The notes under the pieces are model-generated. The model was given only the letters and a program-made list of their open reading frames with translations. It had not been told where the DNA came from and searched no databases. Below, in pieces: positions 1 through 9,835 of a stretch of DNA of 64,000 nucleotides. The stretch spans positions 62,001-126,000 of the forward strand of contig NVXV01000012.1 of NCBI GenBank assembly GCA_002734085.1, read 5' to 3'. Every line of letters begins with the position of its first letter. Position 1 is the first letter of the stretch. The stretch is from Fluviicola sp. (GTDB lineage: Bacteria; Bacteroidota; Bacteroidia; Flavobacteriales_D; Crocinitomicaceae). The position numbers were made by a program, and so were the translations under genes.

Positions 1-961
1 CAATTTTAAATGCTAAAGATGACATTGGCTCATCCATATTTGGTTTTCTTGATTCTACATCACCTGTAGTTGGGTTAACTCCTTCTATCGCTTCAACATC
101 AATTGGAGCAGGTAGGAAAGCCATCACTGCATCTAAAAGTGTTTGAACACCTTTGTTTTTAAATGCAGAACCACACATGATTGGTGTGATAGACATGCTA
201 ATTGTTGATTTACGGATAGCAGCAATCATTTCTTCTTCAGTAATTGAATCAGCATCTTCGAAGAATTTCTCCATCAAAGCATCATCAGATTCAGCAACTG
301 CTTCAATCAATTTAGCTCTCCATTCTGCAACAGCTTCTGTCATGTCAGCTGGGATTTCAACTTCTGACCAAGTCATACCCATATCTTCTTCATTCCAAAC
401 AAATGCTTTGTTTACTAGAAGATCGACAACTCCTTTAAAATCATCTTCAGAACCGATTGGCAATTGAATTGGAATTGGATTACCTCCAAGACGTTCTTTA
501 ATTTGCTCAACAGTACTTAAAAAGTCAGCACCAGCTCTGTCCATTTTATTAACAAAACCAATTCTTGGCACACCATACTTATCAGCTTGTCTCCAAACTG
601 TTTCAGATTGTGGTTCAACACCTGATGAAGCACAAAATAAAGCAACAGCTCCATCAAGTACACGTAGTGAACGCTCTACCTCAACAGTAAAGTCAACGTG
701 ACCAGGAGTATCAATAATGTTAATCTTATAATCTTGATCTTGGTATTTCCAGAAACAAGTTGTAGCAGCAGAAGTAATTGTAATACCTCTTTCTTGCTCT
801 TGCTCCATCCAGTCCATTGTTGCAGCACCATCATGTACCTCACCAATTTTATGACTGATACCAGTATAATAAAGGATACGCTCCGTAGTTGTTGTTTTAC
901 CAGCATCTACGTGGGCCATAATCCCAATATTTCTCGTAAATTTTAAATCTCTTTTTGCCAT
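1..961 (-). CDS. fusA: Elongation factor G, N-terminal part (cut by window edge)
   Basis: Translating the minus strand from the ATG at 961 gives [21 protein letters not shown] and then an uninterrupted frame of about 320 codons to the window edge. The P-loop AHVDAGKT, the G3 motif DTPGHVD and the G4 motif NKMD are all visible, so this is the GTPase domain of translation elongation factor G, the ribosomal translocase. Full-length EF-G is about 700 residues, so more than half lies outside the window. It is the third gene of a minus-strand str operon (rpsL, rpsG, fusA), 12 bases after rpsG, which is the usual bacterial order. Identity is very secure; the missing C-terminus is only because of the window boundary. 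Confidence 0.97.
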   Translation of the reverse strand, partial: MAKRDLKFTRNIGIMAHVDAGKTTTTERILYYTGISHKIGEVHDGAATMDWMEQEQERGITITSAATTCFWKYQDQDYKINIIDTPGHVDFTVEVERSLRVLDGAVALFCASSGVEPQSETVWRQADKYGVPRIGFVNKMDRAGADFLSTVEQIKERLGGNPIPIQLPIGSEDDFKGVVDLLVNKAFVWNEEDMGMTWSEVEIPADMTEAVAEWRAKLIEAVAESDDALMEKFFEDADSITEEEMIAAIRKSTISMSITPIMCGSAFKNKGVQTLLDAVMAFLPAPIDVEAIEGVNPTTGDVESRKPNMDEPMSSLAFKI

Positions 962-973
962 GTTTTATTCTCT

Positions 974-1444
974 TTAGAATCTGAAATGCGAAAATGCTTT
1001 ATTCGCTTCAGCCATTCTTAATGTATCTTCTTTCTTCTTAAACGCAGCACCTTCTTCTTTCGAAGCAGCGATAATTTCATTCGCTAAACGTTGTGCCATC
1101 GTTTTTTCATTTCTCTTACGTGAATAAGTAATCAACCATTTCATAGCCAATGATTCTTTTCTTCCTTCACGAACTGGAGTTGGGATTTGGAATGTTGCAC
1201 CACCTACTCTTCTACTTCTAACTTCTACGCTAGGAGTAATGTTTTCGATTGCTTTTCTCCAAACATCAATTCCATCTTGGTCTTCGACCTTATCGTTTAC
1301 AATATCAATTGCATCGTAAAAAATTTTGAACGCTACGTTCTTTTTACCATCCAACATAATATTGTTTACAAACTTAGTTACTGTCTCATCCTTAAATCTA
1401 GGATCTGGAAGTATCTGTATTTTTTTCGCCTTTCTTCTTCTCAT
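974..1444 (-). CDS. rpsG: 30S ribosomal protein S7
   Basis: A 156-residue protein starting MRRRKAKKIQILPDPRF, matching the size and sequence pattern of ribosomal protein S7, which binds the 3' major domain of 16S rRNA and nucleates assembly of the small-subunit head. Conserved S7 features visible include the basic N-terminal tail, the segment VEVRSRRVGGATFQIP that forms the beta hairpin, and AIKWLI-like AMKWLITYSRKR. It lies between rpsL (10 bases upstream) and fusA in the normal str operon order, and should be cotranscribed from the promoter upstream of rpsL. In many bacteria S7 autoregulates this operon; nothing in this short spacer shows that directly. Confidence 0.97.
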   Translation of the reverse strand: MRRRKAKKIQILPDPRFKDETVTKFVNNIMLDGKKNVAFKIFYDAIDIVNDKVEDQDGIDVWRKAIENITPSVEVRSRRVGGATFQIPTPVREGRKESLAMKWLITYSRKRNEKTMAQRLANEIIAASKEEGAAFKKKEDTLRMAEANKAFSHFRF

Positions 1445-1454
1445 GACTTACGTT

Positions 1455-1829
1455 TTATTTTTTTGGTCTTTTAGCTCCGTACTTAGAACGACGTTGAGTT
1501 CTACCTTCAACTCCAGCTGTATCCTGTGCACCACGCACAATGTGATAACGAACACCTGGGAGATCTTTTACTCTCCCTCCACGTACAAGTACCATGGAGT
1601 GCTCCTGAAGATTGTGGCCCTCACCGCCAATGTAAGCATTGACTTCTTTACCATTTGTTAAACGTACTCTGGCAACCTTCCTCATTGCCGAGTTTGGCTT
1701 CTTAGGTGTAGTGGTGTACACACGCACACATACTCCTTTACGCTGCGGACAAGAATCAAGTGCTGCTGACTTGCTCTTCTTCACCGGCGCTGTTCTACCC
1801 TTGCGAACTAACTGTTGAATAGTTGGCAT
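1455..1829 (-). CDS. rpsL: 30S ribosomal protein S12
   Basis: A 124-residue protein beginning [12 protein letters not shown], typical of ribosomal protein S12, which sits at the decoding centre and affects fidelity. The near-invariant stretches [18 protein letters not shown] and [20 protein letters not shown] are present; the lysine in KKPNSA and the lysine in GRVKDLPG (positions at which streptomycin-resistance changes are known) are the wild-type residues. First gene of the minus-strand str operon, followed by rpsG and fusA. A Bacteroidota-type promoter is visible about 57 bases upstream. Confidence 0.97.
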   Translation of the reverse strand: MPTIQQLVRKGRTAPVKKSKSAALDSCPQRKGVCVRVYTTTPKKPNSAMRKVARVRLTNGKEVNAYIGGEGHNLQEHSMVLVRGGRVKDLPGVRYHIVRGAQDTAGVEGRTQRRSKYGAKRPKK

Positions 1830-1885
1830 ATTTTCTCTTTAATTTTTTACAATAAATAATTACCCCAAAAACACTTTGAGGGGGG

Positions 1886-1915
1886 CAAAAATAGTTATTT
1901 TATTTTAGAATGCAA
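1886..1915 (-). promoter_or_regulatory. Promoter of the rpsL-rpsG-fusA operon
   Basis: Read on the minus strand, TATTTTTG (1893 down to 1886) fits the Bacteroidota -7 consensus TAnnTTTG, and TTGC (1915 to 1912) lies about 19 bases upstream where the -33 TTTG element belongs. It leaves a leader of roughly 50 bases before the rpsL ATG at 1829. Motif match only; no start site has been measured. Confidence 0.55.
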
Positions 1916-2086
1916 TTATTTAAAGAGAAAAATTACAGATTTTAACAGAGAGGTGTTAATTGTTTTTTCAAACTTTGATAAACACCTTGATTATAATTGG
2001 CTGGATTGGTTTTCTAAATCAAAATATAAAAGTAGTGATTTCTTTGAATATATACTCACTTAATAAAAAGAAATTACGGGCAAATA

Positions 2087-2116
2087 GTTTTGCTTCACCC
2101 TTTCTTTTTATCTTTG
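2087..2116 (+). promoter_or_regulatory. Promoter of the UvrD-type helicase gene
   Basis: TTTTG near 2087 and TATCTTTG at 2109-2116 match the Bacteroidota -33/-7 pattern with a spacing of about 17 bases. The gene's ATG is at 2121, only four bases past the -7 element, so the transcript would have almost no leader. Confidence 0.5.
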
Positions 2117-2120
2117 TTTT

Positions 2121-4409
2121 ATGAATTATCTCCAAGATTTAAATGATAGTCAACGCGTCGCTGTTGAACACATAAACGGACCTATGATGGTCATTGCTGG
2201 TGCGGGTTCTGGAAAAACCAGAGTACTCACCTATCGCATCGCACACCTCATGCATAACGGTGTTGACTCTTTTAGTATCCTGGCTTTAACTTTTACAAAT
2301 AAAGCGGCAAAAGAAATGAAGGAGCGTATTGGTCAAATCGTTGGAGATAGCGAGGCAAGAAATATTGCGATGGGAACATTTCACTCCGTTTTTGCACGTA
2401 TTCTTAGATACAATTCAGATAAACTAGGATACCCTTCCAATTTCACTATTTACGATACGCAGGATTCACGCAGTTTATTAAGAGCTATTATTAAGGAGTT
2501 TGGATTAGATGATAAAGTGTACAAACCCAATGCTGTTCAAGGACGAATTTCAAGTGCAAAAAACAATTTGATTTCCCCTGAGGCTTACGAAGCCAACGCT
2601 GAAATAGTTGGTGAAGATCGTATGTCTCGTAAACCTGAAATTTTTAGAATTTATAAAGAATACCAAAGAAGATGTTTCAAGGCTGGAGCAATGGACTTTG
2701 ATGATTTGCTTTATCAAACCAATGTATTACTTAGAGATTTTCCCGATGTACTTCATTATTATCAACAAAAATTCAAATACGTCCTAGTGGATGAGTATCA
2801 GGACACGAACTATTCACAATACCTTATCGTTAAAAAATTAGCTGCTGTCCACGAAAATTTATGTGTGGTTGGTGATGACGCGCAGAGTATTTACTCTTTC
2901 CGTGGAGCAAACATTGAAAATATTCTGAACTTTAAAAAAGACTATCCAGATTACGCGCTTTATAAATTAGAACAGAATTATCGAAGCACTAAGAATATTG
3001 TTGAGGCAGCCAATAGTATTATTAAACGAAATGTCGAGCAGATTAAGAAAGATGTCTGGACAAGTAATGATCAGGGAAATCAAATCAATGCGATACGCTG
3101 TTTGACGGACAACGAAGAAGGTCGTGTAATTGTAAACCGAATATACGATTTAAAACAAAGTACAGGTGCTGAATATTTGGACTTTGCTATACTTTATAGA
3201 ACAAATGCACAGTCCCGTTCTTTTGAAGAATCACTGCGTAAACTAAATATGCCTTATAAAATTTATGGCGGCTTATCATTCTATCAGCGTAAAGAAATCA
3301 AAGACCTCATAGCATATTTTAGACTTACCGCTAACCCTTCGGATGAAGAAGCACTAAAAAGAGTGATCAATTACCCAAAGAGAGGAATTGGTAAAACCAC
3401 CATGGATTCGATAATGATGGCTGCGAGTCAATACGATGTAGCAATTTGGGATATTATTTCAGATTTCCAACGCTATCCTGTTTCCATTTCTTCTGGGGCA
3501 AAAACGAAAATCAATCAATTTGTAACGAAGATCAAAAGTTATTCAATGCGGTTAGAAAACACTTCTGCATATGAATTAGCAAATGACGTTGCTCAGTCTA
3601 CTGGGATTTTAAAAGATTTATATGATGATAAATCTCCCGAAGGAGTTACACGTTATGAAAACATTCAAGAACTTCTTGCGGGTATAAAAGAGTTCTCTGT
3701 CACAAAAGAAGAACAAGATGAAATTGGAACTTTAGCTGATTTCCTTATCGACGTTGCTTTATTAACAGATGCAGATCAAGAGAAAGATGAGGACAAAAAT
3801 AAAATCACATTGATGACGATTCACGCGTCAAAAGGATTGGAGTTTCCACATGTTTTTATCGTTGGTTTAGAAGAAAATTTATTTCCTTCTCAAATGGCTC
3901 TCAGTTCTAGAACAGAGCTGGAAGAAGAACGACGTTTATTTTATGTTGCCATGACAAGAGCAGAAAAGACATGTACTTTGTCATATGTGGTGAGTCGTTA
4001 CCGTTGGGGACAACTTGTCACAGCAGAACCTAGTCGATTTATTGATGAAGTAGATCAACAATATCTGAATCACGAAAATAACTCTAAAAACACAGGCGGA
4101 GGAAAATCGCTAAGTGGTCACAAACGACCTTCCCAAGATAGGTCACCAGGTTTTGGAATGATGGGAAAACCACAAAGAAATCTTAAGCGAGTTAGTGAAA
4201 CAAAAGGAGAAATACCATCTTCTAGTGGAGCGACTGGAACTACAGATGAATTGAAAGTTGGATATAATGTTATTCACGGTCGTTTTGGAAAAGGCAAAGT
4301 AACTGCTCTTGAAGGAAAGTCTCCTGATCAAAAAGCAACAGTTTTCTTCCCGCGGGTTGGACAGAAAAAATTGATTTTGAAGTTTGCGAAGTTGGAGGTG
4401 GTTGATTAA
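2121..4409 (+). CDS. uvrD: UvrD/PcrA-type superfamily 1 DNA helicase
   Basis: A 762-residue ATP-dependent 3'-5' DNA helicase of the UvrD/PcrA/Rep family, acting in nucleotide excision repair, mismatch repair and removal of recombinase filaments. Visible motifs are Walker A AGAGSGKT (residues 26-33), Walker B VDEYQD (about 222), motif III VVGDDAQSIYSFRGA, motif IV LEQNYRST, motif V MTIHASKGLEF (about 565) and motif VI VAMTRAEK. The length and the C-terminal Tudor-like segment (VGYNVIHGRFGKGKVTALEG), after a Gly/Ser/Lys-rich linker, are typical of PcrA/UvrD. The ATG at 2121 is preceded by a promoter-like motif ending at 2116, which fixes the start. Stands alone, convergent with valS. Whether the host calls it uvrD or pcrA cannot be decided here. 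Confidence 0.95.
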   Translation: MNYLQDLNDSQRVAVEHINGPMMVIAGAGSGKTRVLTYRIAHLMHNGVDSFSILALTFTNKAAKEMKERIGQIVGDSEARNIAMGTFHSVFARILRYNSDKLGYPSNFTIYDTQDSRSLLRAIIKEFGLDDKVYKPNAVQGRISSAKNNLISPEAYEANAEIVGEDRMSRKPEIFRIYKEYQRRCFKAGAMDFDDLLYQTNVLLRDFPDVLHYYQQKFKYVLVDEYQDTNYSQYLIVKKLAAVHENLCVVGDDAQSIYSFRGANIENILNFKKDYPDYALYKLEQNYRSTKNIVEAANSIIKRNVEQIKKDVWTSNDQGNQINAIRCLTDNEEGRVIVNRIYDLKQSTGAEYLDFAILYRTNAQSRSFEESLRKLNMPYKIYGGLSFYQRKEIKDLIAYFRLTANPSDEEALKRVINYPKRGIGKTTMDSIMMAASQYDVAIWDIISDFQRYPVSISSGAKTKINQFVTKIKSYSMRLENTSAYELANDVAQSTGILKDLYDDKSPEGVTRYENIQELLAGIKEFSVTKEEQDEIGTLADFLIDVALLTDADQEKDEDKNKITLMTIHASKGLEFPHVFIVGLEENLFPSQMALSSRTELEEERRLFYVAMTRAEKTCTLSYVVSRYRWGQLVTAEPSRFIDEVDQQYLNHENNSKNTGGGKSLSGHKRPSQDRSPGFGMMGKPQRNLKRVSETKGEIPSSSGATGTTDELKVGYNVIHGRFGKGKVTALEGKSPDQKATVFFPRVGQKKLILKFAKLEVVD

Positions 4410-4439
4410 TGAAGAGGAAAAAGATAAGTCCAAAGAGTG

Positions 4440-4530
4440 CTTTTTGTCACGATTTTTGAATCAAAAATACGCGCCAAAAAGAGATTGACTTGCGCTTCTT
4501 CTATTCTGCGGGTTGAAACCCGCAGCAATA
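4440..4530 (+). repeat. Partial copy of the dispersed hairpin repeat, plus a REP-like palindrome
   Basis: The gap between the helicase and valS holds two palindromes. At 4440-4481 outer arms CTTTTTG/CAAAAAG enclose an inner hairpin ATTTTTG-AAT-CAAAAAT; the same design occurs twice in the 47981-48318 element. At 4506-4525 CTGCGGGTT-GA-AACCCGCAG is a perfect 9-bp hairpin of the REP type, followed by a second half site AACCCGCAG at 4548-4556. Convergent genes flank it, so it may also end transcription. Confidence 0.7.
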
Positions 4531-4594
4531 GAAGTGGCAGCAATAGAACCCGCAGCAATGGAGACCAAATATTTTACAGATTTCGTTAAAAAAT

Positions 4595-7222
4595 CTAAAC
4601 CAAATCCTTCAGCTTCTCTTCAAGAATCGTAATCTTCTCTTCGGCGTCGGCTTGTTTTTTCTTTTCTGAAGCTACAACTTGTTCGGGTGCGTTATTTACG
4701 AAACGTTCGTTACCCAGTTTCTTTTGAACTGACTTTAAGAAACCTTTTGTGTATTCTAATTCTTCTTGAATTTTTTCACGCTCACTGTCCAAATCAACTG
4801 CATCACCAAATGGAATGAAATATTCCGTGTTCTGAACAATAAAAGAAAAAGCGTTATTTACTTTTTTATCTACATAATCCAATGAACTAAAGTTGCCCAT
4901 TTTTGAAAGAATCGTATCCATATTCTTAGGATGCTTACCTCCTTTGGCAATCTTAAATTCAATTTTGATTTTGTTAGCGATATTATTCTTAGTTCTAATA
5001 TTACGGATATTCGTAATTACTTCTGAAACCGTTTTAAAATCGTTTATCAATGAATCATTCACCGATTTAACTTCTGGCCAGGCTGCTACTATAATATCAT
5101 CTCCGTCTTCTCTTTCGCGCAATACATGCCATAGTTCTTCTGATATGAAGGGAGTAAACGGATGAACAATTTTCAATAACTTCTCAAAGAATCGAACAGT
5201 AATTTCTTTCGTTTCGGTATCAATCGGTTGCTGATATCCTGGCTTCACCATTTCCAAATACCAAGAACAGAAATCATCCCAGATCAACTTGTACGTTGCC
5301 ATCAATGCATCTGAAATTCTGAATTTATCGTATTGTTCATTGATGTTTTTCAGTGTTTCGTTGAACTTACTATCAAACCATTGAATCGCAAGTTTGGCAG
5401 ATTCTGGCTGATCCATGTCTTTCACTTCCCACGAGTCAATTAAACGGGAAGCATTCCACATTTTATTGGAGAAATTTCTTCCTTGTTCACATTGGCTTGA
5501 ATCAAATGGCAAATCATTTCCTGCTGGAGATGATACTAACATCCCAACACGAACTCCATCTGCACCATACTTTTTGATTAACTCTAATGGATCAGGAGAG
5601 TTTCCTAATGACTTAGACATTTTTCTACCCAGTTTATCGCGAACAATTCCTGTGTAGTATACATTTTTAAATGGCAATTCATCCATGTACTCATATCCTG
5701 CAATAATCATCCGTGCTACCCAGAAGAACATAATTTCTGGAGCCGTCACCAAATCATTTGTAGGGTAGTAATATTTTATCTCTTTGTTTCCTGGCTTATT
5801 TAATCCTTTGAAAACAGAAATTGGCCATAACCAGCTTGAAAACCATGTATCCAATACATCTTCGTCTTGGTGTAAGTCGCCAGCAGAAATCGATTTTCCA
5901 GCTTTTTCTGAAGCCAGCTTAATCGCTTCGTCTTCTGTTTTTGCCACAACAAAATCATCTGAACCTTCGCCATAATACCAAGCAGGAATTCTATGTCCCC
6001 ACCATAGTTGACGAGAGATACACCAATCCTTGATGTTTTCCATCCAGTGACGATATGTGTTTTTCATATTGTCAGGATAGAAATTGATATCACCATTCAT
6101 TACGTGTTCCAATGCTGGACCAGATAGACTTTTCATATCCACGAACCACTGCAAAGACAAGCGAGGCTCAATCACAGCATCTGTACGCTCAGAAAATCCG
6201 AGTTTATTGATATGGTCTTCTACTTTAATTAAGTAGCCTTTATCTTCTAATTCTTTTGAAATTGCTTTTCTCGCTTCAAAACGATCTTGACCTTGATAAT
6301 GCAAACCATGCTCATTGAGGGTTCCATCTGCATTTAAAATATCAATTGTCTCAAGCTCGTGCTTTTTACCAATATCATAATCATTTGTATCATGAGCTGG
6401 TGTAATTTTCAAACAACCCGTTCCAAACTCCATATCTACATATTCATCTTGAATAATCGGAATGGTTCTGTTTGCAATTGGTACAATGGCGAATTTACCG
6501 TGCAAATTAGCAAAACGCGCATCATTTGGATTCACACAAATGGCAGTATCACCTAAAATAGTTTCTGGACGAGTCGTTGCAATAGTCAGCCATTCATCAT
6601 CTGTACCTGCAATTTTATATCTTACATGGAACAACTTAGAATTTACTTCTTTGTGCAATACTTCCTCATCTGAAAGTGCTGTTTTCGCTTCAGGATCCCA
6701 ATTGATCATTCGAACTCCGCGGTAAATCTTACCCTTCTTGAATAAATCAATAAATACATCGATTACAGAATCAGCATAATCCTTATCCATCGTGAAATGG
6801 GTTCTTTCCCAATCACATGAAGCACCAAGTTTTTTCAATTGGTCCAGAATAATTCCACCGTGCTTTTCTTTCCATTCCCAAGCATGTTTCATAAAATCAT
6901 CCCTTGAAAGATCTGATTTCTTGATTCCTTCAGTACGCAGTTTATTTACCACTTTTGCTTCGGTTGCAATAGAAGCGTGATCCGTACCAGGAACCCAACA
7001 CGCATTTTTTCCTTGCATACGTGCACGACGAACCAAAACATCTTGAATGGTATTATTCAACATGTGTCCCATGTGCAAAACACCCGTCACATTTGGTGGC
7101 GGAATGACAACCGTATAAGGCTCTCTGTCATCAGGTTCACTGTGAAAATAGTTTTTATTCATCCAGTGGTCATACCACTTTTCTTCTGCTTTTACCGGAT
7201 CGTATGTCTTTGGAATTTCCAT
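4595..7222 (-). CDS. valS: Valyl-tRNA synthetase
   Basis: An 875-residue class I aminoacyl-tRNA synthetase that charges tRNA-Val in the cytoplasm. The HIGH-type signature appears as HMGH (residues 50-53, in PPPNVTGVLHMGHMLN), and KMSKSLGNSPDPLELI (about 533) is the second ATP-binding loop. The editing (CP1) domain lies between, with TTRPETILGDTAI, and the C-terminal 65 residues form the Lys/Glu-rich coiled-coil arm (EREKIQEELEYTKGFLK) that distinguishes ValRS from IleRS. The length fits bacterial ValRS. Minus strand, single gene; a TAnnTTTG promoter element lies 20 bases upstream of the ATG. Very secure. Confidence 0.97.
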   Translation of the reverse strand: MEIPKTYDPVKAEEKWYDHWMNKNYFHSEPDDREPYTVVIPPPNVTGVLHMGHMLNNTIQDVLVRRARMQGKNACWVPGTDHASIATEAKVVNKLRTEGIKKSDLSRDDFMKHAWEWKEKHGGIILDQLKKLGASCDWERTHFTMDKDYADSVIDVFIDLFKKGKIYRGVRMINWDPEAKTALSDEEVLHKEVNSKLFHVRYKIAGTDDEWLTIATTRPETILGDTAICVNPNDARFANLHGKFAIVPIANRTIPIIQDEYVDMEFGTGCLKITPAHDTNDYDIGKKHELETIDILNADGTLNEHGLHYQGQDRFEARKAISKELEDKGYLIKVEDHINKLGFSERTDAVIEPRLSLQWFVDMKSLSGPALEHVMNGDINFYPDNMKNTYRHWMENIKDWCISRQLWWGHRIPAWYYGEGSDDFVVAKTEDEAIKLASEKAGKSISAGDLHQDEDVLDTWFSSWLWPISVFKGLNKPGNKEIKYYYPTNDLVTAPEIMFFWVARMIIAGYEYMDELPFKNVYYTGIVRDKLGRKMSKSLGNSPDPLELIKKYGADGVRVGMLVSSPAGNDLPFDSSQCEQGRNFSNKMWNASRLIDSWEVKDMDQPESAKLAIQWFDSKFNETLKNINEQYDKFRISDALMATYKLIWDDFCSWYLEMVKPGYQQPIDTETKEITVRFFEKLLKIVHPFTPFISEELWHVLREREDGDDIIVAAWPEVKSVNDSLINDFKTVSEVITNIRNIRTKNNIANKIKIEFKIAKGGKHPKNMDTILSKMGNFSSLDYVDKKVNNAFSFIVQNTEYFIPFGDAVDLDSEREKIQEELEYTKGFLKSVQKKLGNERFVNNAPEQVVASEKKKQADAEEKITILEEKLKDLV

Positions 7223-7241
7223 TGAGTTCTAAACTTTGCCA

Positions 7242-7249
7242 CAAAGATA
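7242..7249 (-). promoter_or_regulatory. -7 promoter element of valS
   Basis: CAAAGATA on the plus strand reads TATCTTTG on the minus strand, matching TAnnTTTG, about 20 bases upstream of the valS ATG at 7222. No clear -33 partner was identified. Confidence 0.4.
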
Positions 7250-7361
7250 ATGATTGTTTGCAACGTATGTAAAGCAAAACGTGTTTAATGGATGAATTTT
7301 AGAAATTCGGTTATTTTCACAGTTCTAAAAAGACCTGCTTCATGAATGGTGAAATGAAAAT

Positions 7362-7700
7362 CTACTTCGGCTTCACCATAGTAATAGCAACTCTCCCTTG
7401 ATGATATTTTGGAAACCAAGTTCCAGGTTGAAACTCGAATTTTAGTACATAATTTTTAGCTTTAATTTTGGCTGGAGTACTTTTTAGTGTAGATTCGCTT
7501 TCTACTAGTTTGGCGGACGTCACTTCTCCTTTAGCATTTACAGAAATGTCGAAAACAACTTTTCCCATGTGTGTTCCTTCCATAACAAAACTATGGTCGC
7601 TCACTAATTGACGGTTGTCTTTTTTAAGGTCACCAGAAACTTGAGACCAACTTGATGTGGAGATTATCACTCCTATTAAAACTGCTAAAATGCTTTTCAT
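7362..7700 (-). CDS. Small secreted protein, TonB C-terminal-like
   Basis: A 112-residue protein with an N-terminal signal peptide (MKSILAVLIGVIISTSSWSQ, cleavage likely after the WSQ). The mature part contains GKVVFDISVNAKGEVTSAKLVES, which resembles the beta-strand pattern of TonB C-terminal domains (G-x-V-x-[VF]-x-[IF]-x-V-x-x-x-G). It has no transmembrane anchor or proline-rich spacer, so it is not a full TonB; free-standing TonB-C-like periplasmic proteins are common in Bacteroidota. It follows recG on the minus strand with 2 bases between recG's stop and its own start, suggesting cotranscription. Function unknown; the family assignment rests on pattern only. Confidence 0.6.
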   Translation of the reverse strand: MKSILAVLIGVIISTSSWSQVSGDLKKDNRQLVSDHSFVMEGTHMGKVVFDISVNAKGEVTSAKLVESESTLKSTPAKIKAKNYVLKFEFQPGTWFPKYHQGRVAITMVKPK

Positions 7701-7702
7701 AA

Positions 7703-9802
7703 TTACGCTATTTTACTCCAATTTGGCTTGGATTTTATCATTCTTTTTAATTCATTACGCAAACCTAAATTAGTTTCCATTTTCAACTTTTCATCTTGCT
7801 CCAAGATTTGTCGGGCAGCTTCACGAGCTGCAGTCACGATTTGTCCATCTCTTGCAAGGTCTGCCAAATTTAAGTTTAAAATTCCACTTTGTTGTGTTCC
7901 CATAATATCGCCAGGACCACGAATTTCTAAATCTACCTCTGCAATTTTGAAGCCATCATTTGTAGCCACCATTGTTTGCAAACGTTTTTTTGCTTCTTTA
8001 GAAATCTTATTTCCTGTCATTAACACACAATATGATTTATCTGCACCTCTTCCTACACGACCTCTTAACTGGTGCAGTTGAGATAACCCAAAACGTTCAG
8101 CGCTTTCAATAATCATTAAAGTTGCATTTGGAACATTCACACCCACTTCAATTACGGTGGTTGCCACCATGATATGTGTATTTCCCTGTGCAAATTGCTG
8201 CATTTCGAATTCTTTATCCGCAGGTTTCATTTGTCCGTGAACGATGCTCACTTGATAATCTGGTCGTGGGAAAGTTCGTGTGATAGCTTCGTAACCTTCC
8301 ATCAAATTTTTATAATCCAGTGTTTCGGATTCGGTGATTAAAGGGTATACAATATAAACTTGTCTCCCTAAAGCTATCTCTTCTTTAATCAACTGAAAGG
8401 CTTTTAATCGACTACTTTCAAAATAATGTATGGTGTTAATAGGTTTTCTTCCCGGAGGTAGTTCATCAATTACAGAAACATCGAGGTCACCGTAAAAAGT
8501 CATCGCTAAAGTTCGGGGAATTGGTGTTGCCGTCATCACAAGAACATGCGGAGGCTTAACGTTTTTGCGCCACAATTTGGCACGTTGCGCTACGCCAAAT
8601 CGGTGCTGTTCATCAATTACAGCAATTCCTAAGTTTTTAAATTTCACTTTCGGTTCGAGTAAGGCGTGCGTTCCAATTAAAATATGAATCTCGCCTTTTT
8701 CAAGTTGTTCAAATAAGACTTTACGCTGAGCTGTTTTTGTTGAACCCGTCAATAGAGCGACGTTCAAATCCAACGGTTCCATCAATTCACTGATGGTGAT
8801 AAAATGTTGTTGCGCTAGGATTTCAGTAGGCGCCATTAGCGCTGCTTGAAAGTCGTTTCCTATGGCAAACAACATACTCAGCAAAGCAACAAGTGTCTTC
8901 CCACTTCCCACATCACCCTGTAACAAGCGATTCATGTGTTTTCCTCGTTTCAAGTCAACACGAATTTCTTTGACCACTCTTTTTTGAGCGTCCGTTAATT
9001 CAAAAGGAATATGACTTTTATAAAATTCATCAAAATAGCTTCCTGTTTCTTCAAAAGTATAACCTGCTGACTTTTCTTCAGCGCCTTTTTTACGGAGCAA
9101 TAATTCCAGTTGTAAGAATAACAATTCTTCAAACTTTAATCGAAAACGCGCCCGTTGAATATCTTCGGCTGTTGTTGGAATATGCATTTTTTGATAGGCC
9201 TGCTCCCTTGAAATTAAACCGTATTGATTTATAATCCATTCTGGAAGTATTTCAGGGATTTTTCCTTGAATGGAACTTGTCAGTTCATTGGTTAATCGTT
9301 CTAAACCTTTTGTATTAAGTCCTTTTTTGGTAAGTTTTTCTGAACTATTATAAACAGGTTGCAATCCTTTTTCATGCGAAACCTCGCTCATCGGAATAAA
9401 CTCTGGATGAGAAATATTCCATTTACTACCATAGATGATTGGTTTACCATAAACTCGAAACAAAACACCTGATCTTAGTTTAGGTTTCACCCACTTTGCT
9501 CCTTTAAACCAAACCAGCTCTATCACCCCTGAATCATCTTGGAAAGATGCTTTCAATCGTTTTCCACGACCATGACCAACTTCAGCGACATGTGTAAATC
9601 TACCTTTTAACTGGACGGCACTTCCCTGGTACTCTGGCAGGTCTTTTATTTTTACATATTTCGACCGATCCACATAACGAAAAGGAAAATAATTAAGTAG
9701 ATCCCAAAGTTTATCGACACCCGCTTCACTGCGGAGTAAGTTACCTCTTTCGGCACCAACACCTTTTAAATATTCTATTGGGGTATTTAAGAGGTAATTC
9801 AT
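7703..9802 (-). CDS. recG: ATP-dependent DNA helicase RecG
   Basis: A superfamily 2 helicase that drives branch migration of Holliday junctions and regresses stalled replication forks. The N-terminal wedge/OB domain (IEYLKGVGAERG, then RYVDRSK and VAEVGHGRGKRLKASF) is followed by Walker A GDVGSGKT (about residue 295), the DEQH box IDEQHRFG (about 397), TATPIPRTLAMT and the C-terminal motif VI QLRGRVGRG. I chose the ATG at 9802 (699 residues, starting MNYLLNTPIEYLKGVG), because this is how RecG proteins normally begin; the frame can be extended to a TTG at 9835 but the extra 11 residues do not look native. It is followed closely by the TonB-C-like gene and preceded by the kelch gene, all on the minus strand. 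Confidence 0.95.
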   Translation of the reverse strand: MNYLLNTPIEYLKGVGAERGNLLRSEAGVDKLWDLLNYFPFRYVDRSKYVKIKDLPEYQGSAVQLKGRFTHVAEVGHGRGKRLKASFQDDSGVIELVWFKGAKWVKPKLRSGVLFRVYGKPIIYGSKWNISHPEFIPMSEVSHEKGLQPVYNSSEKLTKKGLNTKGLERLTNELTSSIQGKIPEILPEWIINQYGLISREQAYQKMHIPTTAEDIQRARFRLKFEELLFLQLELLLRKKGAEEKSAGYTFEETGSYFDEFYKSHIPFELTDAQKRVVKEIRVDLKRGKHMNRLLQGDVGSGKTLVALLSMLFAIGNDFQAALMAPTEILAQQHFITISELMEPLDLNVALLTGSTKTAQRKVLFEQLEKGEIHILIGTHALLEPKVKFKNLGIAVIDEQHRFGVAQRAKLWRKNVKPPHVLVMTATPIPRTLAMTFYGDLDVSVIDELPPGRKPINTIHYFESSRLKAFQLIKEEIALGRQVYIVYPLITESETLDYKNLMEGYEAITRTFPRPDYQVSIVHGQMKPADKEFEMQQFAQGNTHIMVATTVIEVGVNVPNATLMIIESAERFGLSQLHQLRGRVGRGADKSYCVLMTGNKISKEAKKRLQTMVATNDGFKIAEVDLEIRGPGDIMGTQQSGILNLNLADLARDGQIVTAAREAARQILEQDEKLKMETNLGLRNELKRMIKSKPNWSKIA

Positions 9803-9835
9803 TATTGCGAAGATAATTGTTTCTTTAAAAAACAA

